DNA of 64,000 bases from Caldilineaceae bacterium (GTDB taxonomy: Bacteria > Chloroflexota > Anaerolineae > Caldilineales > Caldilineaceae): assembly GCA_022842065.1 (NCBI GenBank), contig JALHQH010000007.1, forward strand, positions 116,115-180,114, written 5' to 3'. The first letter of the stretch is position 1. Each line of letters begins with the position of its first letter. Under the pieces are notes generated by a model. That model saw nothing but the letters and a program-made list of their open reading frames with translations, ran no database searches and was not told the DNA's origin. A program made the position numbers and the translations under genes. This document shows positions 44,389-53,467 of this stretch, one piece after another.

Positions 44389-45366
44389 TTACTGGCTGCG
44401 TAGTTGCGGATCAAGGGCATCACGCAGACCGTCGCCGATATAGTTAATACTCAGCACGGTGACAAAGATAAAGAGCCCAGGAAAGAGGGCCATCGAGGGG
44501 GTAAATTCGACAAAATTTTGTGCCTCAAAAAGCATGCGCCCCCACGTTGGCGTGTCGGGTGGGAAGCCCAGCCCGAGAAAGCTCAAGCTCGATTCGGTGA
44601 TAATCGCCGAGCCGACCGCCAACGTTGCCGCGACGATTACGGGGCCGAGGGTGTTGGGCAGGAGATGGCGAAGGATAATCTGGTGCTGCGGCACCCCTAC
44701 TGCATGGGCCGCGGTGACAAATTCTGCCTCGCGCAAAACCAGAAAGTTGGCGCGCACTAATCTGGCCACCGACATCCAGTTGAGGCCGCCAATGATCAGC
44801 ACGATCAAGAGAAAGACCCCCAGTTCTGGCCCCACCAGGCGCGTGATCGCTTCACGAAAAAGATAGATAATCAGCAGCAACAGTGGCAATTGGGGCAGCG
44901 AGAGAAAGACATCGGTGATCCGCATCAGCCACGAATCCAGGGCACCGCCGAAAAAGCCGGCCAGTGAACCCAGCAGCGCGCCCAGCCCGATAGCGACTAA
45001 CATGGCAAAGAGACTCACCGCCACCGAAATGCGCCCGCCCCAGAGCACACGTGCCAGCAGATCCTGGCCCAAATCATTGGTGCCAAAGGGATAATCCCAG
45101 CTTGGGCCCTGCGATGAGACCGCAAAGTCCACTTTATTGTAAGGGGTCGCATAGAGCAACGGGCCAAAGAGCGTGCTGAGGACAATCGTCAGGAGCGCCA
45201 ACAGCCCGGCCATCGCCAGCCGATGGCGGCGGAATTGTCGCCAAGCCGTACGCCACGGCGAGCGCGCGGCACGGTCCAAGACATCAGGTTGAACGGTCGG
45301 CGGCGCGACTGATGCGACCGCTTTGGGCCGCCGGGCGGCCAAGTTTTTGGTGAGTTGATTAGCCAT
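44389..45366 (-). CDS. peptide-type ABC permease, DppC-like (second system)
   Basis: Protein of 325 residues from ATG 45366, preceded by GAGG. Six membrane helices, F-G-T-N-D-L-G-Q-D-L-L-A-R-V-L-W-G-G and L-R-E-A-E-F-V-T-A-A-H-A-V-G place it with DppC/OppC. It is separated from the DppB-like gene by the DUF4395 gene, an unusual order. Its start overlaps or abuts the DUF4395 stop, so translation is probably coupled. Confidence 0.92.
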   Translation of the reverse strand: MANQLTKNLAARRPKAVASVAPPTVQPDVLDRAARSPWRTAWRQFRRHRLAMAGLLALLTIVLSTLFGPLLYATPYNKVDFAVSSQGPSWDYPFGTNDLGQDLLARVLWGGRISVAVSLFAMLVAIGLGALLGSLAGFFGGALDSWLMRITDVFLSLPQLPLLLLIIYLFREAITRLVGPELGVFLLIVLIIGGLNWMSVARLVRANFLVLREAEFVTAAHAVGVPQHQIILRHLLPNTLGPVIVAATLAVGSAIITESSLSFLGLGFPPDTPTWGRMLFEAQNFVEFTPSMALFPGLFIFVTVLSINYIGDGLRDALDPQLRSQ

Positions 45367-45370
45367 TGCC

Positions 45371-45820
45371 TCAGCTCTGCGGTTTGAATAACGGAAAGAC
45401 GAGATAACTATAGACCCAACAACCGACACAGATGTTAAAAAACGCTTCCAGCGCAGCAAAGCCGATCAGCACAAAGGCGATCACGATGCTGCTCAGCGGG
45501 TGGATATAGCTGAGCAGCAAGATGGCCAGCGCGAAGAGCAGGCCCACACGTGCCGCAAAAATTTTGGGCGCTTTATCAATCCGGATCTCACGTAAGCCGC
45601 TCAACGTACTGATCTGTTTAGCCGTCCAACTTAGGGGGCTAAATTTCAGATTGGTAAAAGCACGAATGTAAAAGTCGCCAATCAGCAGCAAGATAATATA
45701 GGGACTGCCAGTGTAGATATAGAGGGCCACCGATAAAATCACCAGCGCGGCTACCAGCCGTACCACATTTTCATTGACGCGCAACGGCGAAATCGGACAG
45801 ACCAAATTCTCTAAAAGCAT
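45371..45820 (-). CDS. DUF4395-family membrane protein
   Basis: Protein of 149 residues. V-C-P-I-S-P-L-R-V-N-E-N-V-V-R-L-V-A at the N-terminus and C-V-G-C-W-V-Y near the C-terminus mark DUF4395. About four membrane helices are predicted. The two C-x-x-C-like sites suggest a redox or sulfur-relay role at the membrane; the family is often found with thioredoxin-like or rhodanese proteins. Here it is inserted between the two permease genes of the second peptide-type importer, which suggests it works with that import. Confidence 0.88.
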   Translation of the reverse strand: MLLENLVCPISPLRVNENVVRLVAALVILSVALYIYTGSPYIILLLIGDFYIRAFTNLKFSPLSWTAKQISTLSGLREIRIDKAPKIFAARVGLLFALAILLLSYIHPLSSIVIAFVLIGFAALEAFFNICVGCWVYSYLVFPLFKPQS

Positions 45821-45956
45821 CTTCCCCTCCTTGATTAGGTAACTTTTCTACGATCTATCAACAAATCATAGAATTTAATAGGGTAAACCGTCAAATCATC
45901 GAAAAGCGCGCCGCTGGCTGAGAAGCTATCTTTCTCGTAGGGCTTACACAAACGGC

Positions 45957-46004
45957 GATTCAGGGTAGTGGGAACTGCTGCCGCCGTACCCACTACCCTG
46001 AATC
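45957..46004. repeat. 16-bp perfect hairpin between DUF4395 and the DppB-like gene
   Basis: Arms 45957-45972 and 45989-46004 are perfect inverted copies with a 16-base loop, touching the stop codon of the upstream permease gene. There is no T-run, so it may be a processing or stabilising hairpin. Confidence 0.7.
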
Positions 46005-46006
46005 AG

Positions 46007-46966
46007 TTAGCCATAACGCACCCGCGGATCAAGCACCCCGTAGAGCAGATCGGCAACCAGATTGAAGGTCACGATCAGAATCGCATAGATAAAGGTGATC
46101 GCCATCACGACTGGTGTATCGCTGGCCAGGATGCTGTTAACCAGCAACGCGCCAATCCCCGGCACACGGAAGACCTGTTCGGTGATCAGCGCACCAGTAA
46201 AGACGTTGGGAATGCCCAGCGCAATCAAGGTGACAATCGGGATCAACGCGTTGCGTAAGATATGGCGATTGATGACCAGCGATTCGCGCAAGCCTTTGGC
46301 GCGCGCCGTGCGCACATAGTCACGGCGAATGTTTTCTAACACCGCCGAACGGGTATAGCGCATCAGCGCCGCGGTCTGAAAGAGTGCCAACACACCGATC
46401 GGCATCACCGACTGGCGCACCTGAGCGACCAGGCTGTGCCAGTCGGTGACCTCCAGCGTACTATTATAGATAAACGGAAACCAGCGCAAGCGCACGCTGA
46501 AGACGATAATCAACAAGAGTCCCGTAAAAAAGGTCGGCAACGAAAAGCCGATAAAGGCCAACGTTGTCGTGATTTGGTCAAAGAGCGAATAGGGTCGCAT
46601 CGCCGCTAAGAGCCCAATCGGGATAGCCAGCACGACACTGATCAGATAGGCGATACCAACCACCGAGAGCGTCGTGGTCAGGCGTTGGCCCAGCAACCCG
46701 CTCACAGGGCTGCGGCTAGCGAAGGAGTAGCCCATATCGCCATTGATAAAGGCCCAAATCCACTTGGCATAACGCACGTAGAGGGGCGCATCCAGCCCTA
46801 GCGTCCGGCGAATATTTTGCCGTACCTCCTCCGACATTGAGGGATCGGTCGCAAAAGCACTCATCGGGTCGCCGGGCGCCAGGGCTAGAATCGTAAAGAT
46901 CAGTGCGCTGATCACGAGCAAGATCGGCAGCGCGAGCAGCAGTCGTCTGATCAGGTAAGGGGTCAT
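46007..46966 (-). CDS. peptide-type ABC permease, DppB-like (second system)
   Basis: Protein of 319 residues with six membrane helices. It begins M-T-P-Y-L-I-R-R-L-L-L-A and has Y-V-R-T-A-R-A-K-G-L with R-H-I-L-R-N-A-L-I-P-I, as in DppB/OppB. Its ATG overlaps the binding-protein stop by 4 bp. Together with the DppC-like gene and the binding protein it makes an importer without a local ATPase. Confidence 0.93.
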   Translation of the reverse strand: MTPYLIRRLLLALPILLVISALIFTILALAPGDPMSAFATDPSMSEEVRQNIRRTLGLDAPLYVRYAKWIWAFINGDMGYSFASRSPVSGLLGQRLTTTLSVVGIAYLISVVLAIPIGLLAAMRPYSLFDQITTTLAFIGFSLPTFFTGLLLIIVFSVRLRWFPFIYNSTLEVTDWHSLVAQVRQSVMPIGVLALFQTAALMRYTRSAVLENIRRDYVRTARAKGLRESLVINRHILRNALIPIVTLIALGIPNVFTGALITEQVFRVPGIGALLVNSILASDTPVVMAITFIYAILIVTFNLVADLLYGVLDPRVRYG

Positions 46967-48720
46967 TGTGCTTTACGCACCCAATCTTTCAGCAGCCAGA
47001 GTTGCGAATCCCACGGGGTCAAAACAACCCCATCGAGCGTATTGCTCACCCCATTCGGGAAGGTGCGATGGACCACCGGAATGATCACGACATCGTTGAT
47101 CAGGAGGTCATTTAGCTGGATGTAGATCGCTTGACGCTTAGCCGGATCCAACTCAGTTTTCGCCTGGGCGACCAGGGCGTCATAGGCAGGATCACACCAA
47201 CGGGTCAGGTTGCCTTTGGACCACTCATTCGCTTTTGACACAATTTCAGCGCAGGTAAAGTCTTCCAGATAGTCGCCGGGGTCGGGGCTGCTGCTGCCAG
47301 TGGTGTATAACTGCGCATCGGCATAAAAGTGCTTAAAAGTGTCGGGGTTAGCCGGATCGTTATTGAAGAAGACGGTGCTATCCACACTCTTCAACTCCAC
47401 ACCAAAGCCGATTGATTCGAGGGATTGTTTGATAATCTCCTGCGTCTTTTGCCGCACGGGGTTGACCGAAGATTGGAAAAGAATTTGGAGCTTAACGCCG
47501 TCTTTTTCACGGACCCCATCACCATCGCTGTCGGTCCAACCGGCCTCATCGAGCAGGGCGGCGGCCTTTTCGAGATTAAACTCGAAGGAAGTACTGGGGG
47601 AAACCACGGTAGGCGGCGCCACGACCGCATTGCTGGTTACCTGCCCGGCCGGGCCATAGAGTTGATCAACAATGGTTTGGCGGTCAACGGCGAGACTAAA
47701 GGCTTGGCGCACTTTCAGATCGGTGAAGAAGGGATGGGGTGATTGCACGCTGGCCCGTTCGCCGTCGATCTCCTGGTTGGGATCAGCGCGATTGAGTTCA
47801 ATGCGTTCGGAATTGCCGCCGGGGTTGAGCAATAGATAGCCTTGGCCTTCCTTCGCCAGTTGATCAAGCACCTGTGCTTCCACTTGCAGATTCCAGGCAT
47901 AGTCAGCGTCACCGGTTTGCAATACGGCCCGTGCGGCGGAGGTGGCATCACCGCCACCCTTTAACTCGACCCGGCTGAAGTAGGGCTTGTCGGCCTCGCG
48001 GAAATTCGGGTTTGGTTCCAGCACGATAATATCACCTGGCTTGAACTCAACTACTTGATAGGCCCCCGTGCCGACCGGCTGCAGGTTAGCCGGCGCTTCG
48101 CTCGACTTGGCCCCGATAAAATCTTTGAAAATGTGCTGCGGAATGATCGGCCCGTTGGCCCCCACAAAGGGCCGTGCCCAGACGGGGGTGACCTCTTTAA
48201 AGCTCACCTTTACCGTCGTCGGGTCGATGACTTCGACGCGCTCGATCCCACTATAGGCGCTGCCGCTAGTCGCCCCGGTCGCCGGATCAGCAATGTAGTC
48301 ATAGGTGAATTTGACATCTGCCGCCGTAAAGGGCTCACCGTCCGACCACTTGATATCGGCGCGCAGCTTCCAGGTGACCGCTTTGCCATCGGCGGCGACA
48401 TCACCATTTTCTAGCGAGGGAATTTCAGCAGCCAAGAAGGGCACCAACTCGCCATCGGCGTTATAGGAAGCCAGCGGCTCATAGACAATGCGGCTGGCAT
48501 CAGTGTCTTTACCACCAGTGGCCAGGTGCGGGTTGAGGATCGTCGGGGCCTGCCACCAGATCAAACGCAGTGTATCGCCCGCCCCGCGCCCAGTCGCGGC
48601 GGGAGCGACACTGGCTTCGCCCCCAGTAGCGGCTGGTGACACAGTAGCCGGCGCACAACTGCTGATCAAGGCTGCCAAGACCAAAAGCAGGCTAACGATA
48701 CGAATAGTTCGCAGATGCAT
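46963..48720 (-). CDS. peptide-type ABC substrate-binding lipoprotein (SBP family 5, second system)
   Basis: Protein of 585 residues from ATG 48720 (GGAG 11 bp upstream). Lipoprotein signal with I-S-S-C at about residue 22, followed by a Thr/Ala-rich linker. W-K-L-R-A-D-I-K-W-S-D-G-E-P-F-T, P-V-G-T-G-A-Y-Q-V and N-P-V-R-Q-K-T-Q-E fit family 5. It is more like the sugar-peptide subgroup than the protein at 36651-38324, so the two systems probably carry different ligands. Both lie behind TGTTACC promoters with Cys-rich leaders. Confidence 0.92.
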   Translation of the reverse strand: MHLRTIRIVSLLLVLAALISSCAPATVSPAATGGEASVAPAATGRGAGDTLRLIWWQAPTILNPHLATGGKDTDASRIVYEPLASYNADGELVPFLAAEIPSLENGDVAADGKAVTWKLRADIKWSDGEPFTAADVKFTYDYIADPATGATSGSAYSGIERVEVIDPTTVKVSFKEVTPVWARPFVGANGPIIPQHIFKDFIGAKSSEAPANLQPVGTGAYQVVEFKPGDIIVLEPNPNFREADKPYFSRVELKGGGDATSAARAVLQTGDADYAWNLQVEAQVLDQLAKEGQGYLLLNPGGNSERIELNRADPNQEIDGERASVQSPHPFFTDLKVRQAFSLAVDRQTIVDQLYGPAGQVTSNAVVAPPTVVSPSTSFEFNLEKAAALLDEAGWTDSDGDGVREKDGVKLQILFQSSVNPVRQKTQEIIKQSLESIGFGVELKSVDSTVFFNNDPANPDTFKHFYADAQLYTTGSSSPDPGDYLEDFTCAEIVSKANEWSKGNLTRWCDPAYDALVAQAKTELDPAKRQAIYIQLNDLLINDVVIIPVVHRTFPNGVSNTLDGVVLTPWDSQLWLLKDWVRKAQ

Positions 48721-48746
48721 AATTTCATTCTCCAAGTTGTACATTT

Positions 48747-49601
48747 TTATTTTTCCACCGGCAATCTGACCCCGTTGCCCCATTCGGTCCACGAGCCGTC
48801 ATAGTTGCGGACATGGGGATAGCCCAACAGGTAGGTCAATACAAACCAAGTATGACTACTGCGTTCGCCGATACGGCAGTAGGCGATCACATCATCGGTG
48901 GCGCGCAACCCCTGCCCTTCTTCGTAAAGCTCACGCAAATCAGCCGCGCTTTTGAAGGTGCCGTCCGCATTTGCCGCCCGTGCCCAGGGGACACTTTTCG
49001 CACCGGGAATATGGCCGCCGCGCAAGGAACCTTCCTGTGGATAGTCGGCCATGTGGAGCAGTTCGCCTCTGTATTCGGCTGGGCTGCGCACATCGACCAG
49101 CGGGCCTTTCTTTTGCAGATGGGCGAGGACATCATCACGGAACGCGCGGATCGGGCGGTCATGGCGCGGTTGGGCGAGATAGGCAGTTGGCCCGTATTCG
49201 GGTTCAACTTGGGTTAATGCCCGCCCCTCAGCGATCCACTTGGCGCGGCCGCCGTTGAGGATCTTGGCATTCGTGTGGCCAAAGAGTTGAAAGACCCAAA
49301 AGGCATAGGTAGCCCACCAGTTGTTCTTGTCCCCATAAAAGACGATGGTGGTGTCGTTGGCAATACCCTTGCGGCGTAGCAACGCTTGGAATTGCGCCTG
49401 ATTAATGTAATCGCGCACGGTCGGGTCGTTTAGATCTTGATGCCAATCGATCTTAACCGCGCCCGGAATGTGGCCGGTGTCATAGAGCAGGATGTCTTCG
49501 TTGCTCTCGACTAGCCGCACGGTGGGATCGTTGAGATGTTGGGCAACCCAGTCGGTGCTGACCAGGGCATCGGGGCGGGCATAACCATTCGTGTCACTCA
49601 T
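48747..49601 (-). CDS. cytoplasmic sulfurtransferase with two rhodanese domains
   Basis: Protein of 284 residues, the classical rhodanese length. Residues about 12-130 are the inactive domain; residues about 165-284 hold the active loop [12 protein letters not shown] with Cys242. It transfers sulfane sulfur from thiosulfate or 3-mercaptopyruvate to thiol acceptors. It lacks a signal peptide, unlike the relative at 30955-31983. It begins with ATG 49601 after GGAG. It follows OsmC in unit 5. Confidence 0.93.
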   Translation of the reverse strand: MSDTNGYARPDALVSTDWVAQHLNDPTVRLVESNEDILLYDTGHIPGAVKIDWHQDLNDPTVRDYINQAQFQALLRRKGIANDTTIVFYGDKNNWWATYAFWVFQLFGHTNAKILNGGRAKWIAEGRALTQVEPEYGPTAYLAQPRHDRPIRAFRDDVLAHLQKKGPLVDVRSPAEYRGELLHMADYPQEGSLRGGHIPGAKSVPWARAANADGTFKSAADLRELYEEGQGLRATDDVIAYCRIGERSSHTWFVLTYLLGYPHVRNYDGSWTEWGNGVRLPVEK

Positions 49602-49648
49602 TGTTGATACTCCTAATAAATTTCGTTAATTTTTGTGCCGCCCATCGA

Positions 49649-50185
49649 TCACGCAGTTTCCGCTGGCGTATGTACCAGCGTACCTTTGATGTTCTGGGGG
49701 TGAAGCAGCAAGTTGAAGATCGGGCAGACACGCTCGACGGTTTGATGCAGATCAGCCAGCACTTCTGGTGACGCCGATGATTTGATATGCACCGTATAAG
49801 CAATGTTGTGGGGGTAGACCGGAATCGCTTCGTTGCCGGGGGTGCCGGCGCGTGGATCCAATTGACCGGTCACTTCCACTTCCAATTCATCGAGCGGCAC
49901 CTGCTTGTCAGCCGCTTGAATCAAAAAGATATGGGTCAGGCAACTACCCAAAATGCCCAGTTGTAGTTCGGGCGAACCTGGCCCTAAATTGTAACCGGCA
50001 AAATCATAGGGACTATCGCTGATCACATGATGCTCACGGATGCGAATATGGCGAATTCCGCTGCGCCCTTCCGCTTTGACCTGGGCTTTAAGTTGGTGAG
50101 GCTCACTGTTGCCGGCAGCAGTTTTGGCCCGGCGGGCGAGCAGTGCAGCGCGTTTTTGGCCTAAATATTCGTTAAGAGTGCTCAT
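49649..50185 (-). CDS. OsmC-family peroxidase-like protein
   Basis: Protein of 178 residues. The two redox Cys of OsmC/Ohr-like proteins are visible in G-S-C-L-T-H and V-C-P-I-F-N-L-L, within the swapped-dimer fold. The family reduces organic hydroperoxides or acts on thiol/persulfide species. It is the first gene of unit 5 after promoter P5, the leader peptide and an intrinsic terminator. Members of this family are common in sulfur-starvation operons. The ribosome site (AAGGA) lies unusually far, about 14 bp, from the ATG. Confidence 0.9.
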   Translation of the reverse strand: MSTLNEYLGQKRAALLARRAKTAAGNSEPHQLKAQVKAEGRSGIRHIRIREHHVISDSPYDFAGYNLGPGSPELQLGILGSCLTHIFLIQAADKQVPLDELEVEVTGQLDPRAGTPGNEAIPVYPHNIAYTVHIKSSASPEVLADLHQTVERVCPIFNLLLHPQNIKGTLVHTPAETA

Positions 50186-50271
50186 AGGTTTACGTCTTTA
50201 TCCTTGTTTGAATTGTTGCAGCATAACGCTTGAGGCGGCTGCTTTGTCTCAGGTGCGCCAAGCGCTTTGGC

Positions 50272-50307
50272 AAATAAAAAGCGCCACCGCGCGAATCCGG
50301 TGACGCT
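50272..50307 (-). terminator. intrinsic terminator in the leader of unit 5 (attenuator)
   Basis: Read on the minus strand, a 10-bp stem (arms 50307-50298 and 50289-50280, one G-U pair) is followed by TTTTTATTT. It lies about 145 bp after the Cys-rich leader peptide and 87 bp before the OsmC start codon, inside the same transcript. Its position makes it the likely attenuator. Confidence 0.8.
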
Positions 50308-50449
50308 TCTACAACTGACCAACCTAAAAATTGAGACTTGGTCACTGCTTGCACCGCATTCCGTTAGGAAGTAAAGCGGAAGCAGTGTGGGCCAATGTTA
50401 TCTCGTTGCTGTCATGCTACCAACGCGGTTGGTAAGCCAGAGATACAGG

Positions 50450-50512
50450 TCACTGCCTCCGCTCTCTACATGGACAACAACAAGTTAAGTGGTCTAAGTC
50501 TGGTGAAAACAT
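50450..50512 (-). CDS. cysteine-rich leader peptide after promoter P5
   Basis: Twenty codons from ATG 50512 to TGA 50450-50452, with C-C-C-P-C-R at residues 11-16, encoded by TGTTGTTGTCCATGTAGA. The start lies about 60 bp after the predicted transcription start. There is no strong ribosome site. The following TGTAGAGAGCGG matches the TGTAGNKAGCGG seen at the end of the leaders at 40524-40685 and 63314-63397. An intrinsic terminator follows at 50272-50307. It is too short for a functional protein and fits a leader for cysteine attenuation. Confidence 0.75.
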   Translation of the reverse strand: MFSPDLDHLTCCCPCRERRQ

Positions 50513-50580
50513 ATTGATAGAGTTGGTTGCTACCGATGGTTGGTAAGTTACGCCTGCCAGTGGCGTTGGCATGCTAGCTT

Positions 50581-50636
50581 AGCATAACAGGTGATCGTAA
50601 CAAGCATGGTGCGCATCCCGTAACAACGAGGTAACA
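50581..50636 (-). promoter_or_regulatory. TGTTACC-array promoter P5 (minus strand)
   Basis: On the minus strand: TGTTACC at 50636-50630, TGTTACG at 50625-50619, a degenerate third copy, TGTTACG at 50602-50596, then 9 bp and TATGCT at 50586-50581. It drives the leader at 50450 and the OsmC-to-aldolase unit. It lies back to back with P5' on the plus strand. Confidence 0.82.
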
Positions 50637-50663
50637 TTTTTTGCCTTAAAAACAGCCTATAGT

Positions 50664-50718
50664 TGTTACCAACTTGTTACACGCCTGTGGCCGTTTTGTG
50701 ATGGACATCGCCTATACT
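50664..50718 (+). promoter_or_regulatory. TGTTACC-array promoter P5' (plus strand)
   Basis: TGTTACC at 50664, TGTTACA at 50675, TGTGGCC at 50686, TGTGATG at 50697, then 9 bp and TATACT at 50713-50718. Here all four half-sites are 11 bp apart; in the other promoters the last gap is 12. It drives the small membrane protein at 50807-51127. Confidence 0.82.
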
Positions 50719-50806
50719 GAGGACAGCCACAAATCTCAATCCCCCCAACAGCAGTAGAAGCGAGCGTAGCGTATCGACAACAATCAACTTTGCTAAGGAG
50801 GACAAC

Positions 50807-51127
50807 ATGTTATTCGAAATTCTATTTTCTGTGGGTGCAGCAGTGCTAACCCTGGCCATGCTCCTGACGATCATCTACTACACTCTCTTTACGCCCCCGG
50901 TAAAAGTACCAAGCACCGCAGTGCAAACCCAACCGGGGGAACCAACCTTCGATGATGACATGGCCTACCTGGTTTTCTCCATGTATCCCTATCACGAGTA
51001 TGTTCATTTTCCCGCCATGCCGATGAACTTGGGACAACCGGATGCAACACAACCGCCCCAAGCCTATAATCAGCTCGCAATGCCGCCCTTTACACTCGAA
51101 CGGCAGGATGCCCCCCAACTCGCCTAA
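50807..51127 (+). CDS. small single-pass membrane protein with Y-V-H-F-P-A motif (paralogue 2)
   Basis: Protein of 106 residues with no Cys. Residues 3-28 form a transmembrane helix; then comes a Pro/Thr-rich linker, D-D-D-M-A-Y and S-M-Y-P-Y-H-E-Y-V-H-F-P-A at about 58-71, followed by a Pro/Gln-rich tail. Paralogue 1 at 8413-8703 shares the layout and the Y-P-x-x-x-Y-V-H-F-P-A core. AAGGAGG is placed ideally before the ATG. The gene is alone on the plus strand, opposite unit 5, and has its own TGTTACC promoter. No known family is recognised; the conserved His, Tyr and Pro residues hint at a binding motif outside the membrane. Confidence 0.87.
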   Translation: MLFEILFSVGAAVLTLAMLLTIIYYTLFTPPVKVPSTAVQTQPGEPTFDDDMAYLVFSMYPYHEYVHFPAMPMNLGQPDATQPPQAYNQLAMPPFTLERQDAPQLA

Positions 51128-51185
51128 ACAAACACGCTGCCGGTATTTGCCCGATCCGAGGGTTAATGGAGATTAAAAATTTAAT

Positions 51186-51285
51186 TCGGTGTATAACGAC
51201 CGCTGAAGCGAGCTTTCCCCGGTTATAGCCCGCTTCAGCGGGCGCTGTTATTTAGCCGTGGGGCTTTAGCCCACGGCGGACCGGG
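51186..51285. repeat. REP-like palindromes after the plus-strand small gene
   Basis: GCTGAAGCGAGCT pairs with AGCCCGCTTCAGCGGGC, and GCCGTGGGGCT with AGCCCACGGC, as two successive hairpins in the 299-bp gap between convergent genes. They may end transcription from both sides. Confidence 0.7.
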
Positions 51286-51426
51286 TATACCGAACTATTT
51301 TATTGACGCGCATAAACCCTCGGCTACCATCTGCCGTCACGCCGTGACTGATACAAATGCTAATCCCGCAAAACTTTCCTGACACTGCACGAGGTACGGA
51401 ACCGCTTTTTATTTGCGCCGACTCCT

Positions 51427-52254
51427 TTACACCTTCCCCCGCCACGGCACTAGCGTGCGATCCAGCCAACGCACCCCCGCATCAAGCAGCGCCCCAGTCA
51501 TCCCCATCAAAATAATCCCCACAAAAATGACATCGCTCTGCAGGAATTTGCTCGCATCCAAAACCATCCAGCCGACACCGTCAACCCCCGCCACCATCTC
51601 GGCGGCGACCAGGGTGGTGTAGGTGAAACCGATTGAGACGCGCAGCCCGGTGAAAATGTCGGGCAGCGCAGCGGGAAAGATCACATGGCAAAAGAGTTGC
51701 CAGCGGCTTGCCCCCAAGGATTGGGCACCGTGAATGTAATCACCGCGCACCGAGCGCACCCCGGTGGCCGTGGCAATCACCACCGGCGGCAGCGCGGCCA
51801 GAAAGAGCAGGGCAATTTTCGAGGCGTTGTCGATCCCCAGCCAAATCACCAGCAGGGTGTAATAGGCTAGTGGTGGCAAGGGGCGGTAAAACTCAATCGG
51901 CAGGTCAAAGATCGCGGCGATGCGCCGGTCACTGCCCATTGCCAACCCCAGCGGCACGCCGATCAACGCGCTTGCGCCATAGGCGATCAACACCCGCGAC
52001 AAACTGGCCCAAAGATGGGCCCAGATTGTATGGCCACGGTAGCCCTCGCTAAGAATGCGCAGGAAAGCTTGCCAGGTCTGCATGGGGGTGGGGACAAAGT
52101 AGGGTGGCACCAGACCACTGGCCGAAACCCCGTACCAGAGCAGCAGGATCACCAGAATGGTGAGCAGGGTAATCACCCTTTCTGGTTGGATGCGCCAGCG
52201 CCAAGTTGTGGCAGTCTCAGGTTGTGACTCAACGACCGAAGTGTCTGTAACCAT
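51427..52254 (-). CDS. ssuC: aliphatic sulfonate ABC permease
   Basis: Protein of 275 residues with six membrane helices. L-S-R-V-L-I-A-Y-G-A-S-A-L-I-G and the EAA-type loop Y-I-H-G-A-Q-S-L-G-A-S-R-W-Q-L-F are typical of SsuC/TauC. With the SsuA, SsuB and SsuD genes on the same strand it forms the classical sulfonate uptake and desulfonation set. It lies last in unit 6 and starts 2 bp after ssuD. Taurine or nitrate-type substrates cannot be fully excluded, but the SsuD gene favours alkanesulfonates. Confidence 0.92.
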   Translation of the reverse strand: MVTDTSVVESQPETATTWRWRIQPERVITLLTILVILLLWYGVSASGLVPPYFVPTPMQTWQAFLRILSEGYRGHTIWAHLWASLSRVLIAYGASALIGVPLGLAMGSDRRIAAIFDLPIEFYRPLPPLAYYTLLVIWLGIDNASKIALLFLAALPPVVIATATGVRSVRGDYIHGAQSLGASRWQLFCHVIFPAALPDIFTGLRVSIGFTYTTLVAAEMVAGVDGVGWMVLDASKFLQSDVIFVGIILMGMTGALLDAGVRWLDRTLVPWRGKV

Positions 52255-52256
52255 CT

Positions 52257-53441
52257 TTAGTCCCCACTGGGTTCAAGTTGTAGCTGTTTAGCTACCTGCG
52301 GGCTAGTCGTGACCAACGTTTCCGGGCGGAAGTCATTTGCCACCACTTCGCCGACAAAATGTTGCGACTGGCCGGCGGTGGTCCCTGCGGCTGTCTCTAA
52401 GGGCAAGTGGGGAAAGAGCAATTCGGCCACGCGGTACGCTTCTTCCAGGTGCGGATAGCCGGAGAAGATAAAGGTCTCGATGCCCAGTGCGGCATATTCG
52501 CGCATACGCTGGGCCACCGTTTCTGGGTCGCCGACCAGGGCCGTCCCAGCCCCGCCGCGAACCAGGCCGACGCCGCGCCACAGATTCGGGCTGATTACCA
52601 ACGACTCGTGGCTGTTCTGAATCGCCACCATACGCTGTTGGCCGTGCGAATCATAACGACTCAAGACCTTTTGTGCCTTTGCGATGGTCGCCGGCTCAAC
52701 ATATTTGATCAGATCATCGGCGGCCTGCCAAGCTTCGGCGTCAGTCCGACGCACGATCACATGTAACCGAATACCAAAGCGCACCTGTCGTCCCTCCAAG
52801 GCTGCGCGGTGGCGCACATCGGCGATCTTTTCGGCCACCTGTGCCGGCGTTTCACCCCACGTCAGGTAAACATCAGCATGGCGGGCGGCAACCTGATGGC
52901 CCGCCGGTGACGAGCCGCCAAAGTAGAGGGGTGGGTGGGGCCGTTGTAGCGAGGGCAGGATCAACTGCCCATCATCCAGGCGGAAATAGTCACCCCGAAA
53001 GTTCACCGCCGCGCCACTCGTCAATTGGCGCCAGACCGTCAGAAACTCATCGGTGACCGCATAGCGAGTGTCGTGGTCATAGTGGACCCCCTCACCGGCC
53101 AGTTCAACCGGGTCACCGCCGGTAACGACGTTGATCAACAGCCGCCCGTTGGAGAGACGATCAAAGGTAGTCGCCATCTGTGCGGCCAGCGCGGGGGAGA
53201 TCAAACCGGGGCGCAGGGCCACCAGGAATTTCATCCGCTGGGTCACCGGCAGCAGCGAGGCGGCCACCAACCAGGCATCTTCACAGCCGCGCCCGGTGGG
53301 CAACAGCGCGCCGGCAAAGCCCAACTCATCGACCGCCTGCGCGATCTGACGCATATAGGCTGGAGTGAGAGGGCGGCCGCCCGTGCTTGTCCCTAAATAA
53401 TGGCCATCGCCATGGGTAGGAATAAACCAGAAAATATTCAT
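52257..53441 (-). CDS. ssuD: FMNH2-dependent alkanesulfonate monooxygenase
   Basis: Protein of 394 residues from ATG 53441. [15 protein letters not shown] near the N-terminus, [24 protein letters not shown] and Y-F-G-G-S-S-P-A-G are close to SsuD. It cleaves C-S bonds of alkanesulfonates to an aldehyde and sulfite with FMNH2 and oxygen. No ssuE reductase gene is next to it; the nitroreductase at 33112-33900 may substitute. The AAAGG ribosome site is about 10 bp before the ATG. Confidence 0.95.
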   Translation of the reverse strand: MNIFWFIPTHGDGHYLGTSTGGRPLTPAYMRQIAQAVDELGFAGALLPTGRGCEDAWLVAASLLPVTQRMKFLVALRPGLISPALAAQMATTFDRLSNGRLLINVVTGGDPVELAGEGVHYDHDTRYAVTDEFLTVWRQLTSGAAVNFRGDYFRLDDGQLILPSLQRPHPPLYFGGSSPAGHQVAARHADVYLTWGETPAQVAEKIADVRHRAALEGRQVRFGIRLHVIVRRTDAEAWQAADDLIKYVEPATIAKAQKVLSRYDSHGQQRMVAIQNSHESLVISPNLWRGVGLVRGGAGTALVGDPETVAQRMREYAALGIETFIFSGYPHLEEAYRVAELLFPHLPLETAAGTTAGQSQHFVGEVVANDFRPETLVTTSPQVAKQLQLEPSGD

Positions 53442-53467
53442 AACCAAGTTGCCTTTCATTTTTTGCT

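Noticed and set aside
45371..45459. Extended N-terminus of the second DppC-like permease
   Set aside because: The extension overlaps the DUF4395 gene; GAGG and ATG at 45366 give the normal start.
50186..50580. T-box or SAM riboswitch in the leader of unit 5
   Set aside because: ACCGCG occurs within ACCAACCGCGTTGGT, but the GGTGGNACCGCG T-box core and the SAM-I conserved blocks are absent; a Cys leader plus terminator explains the region better.
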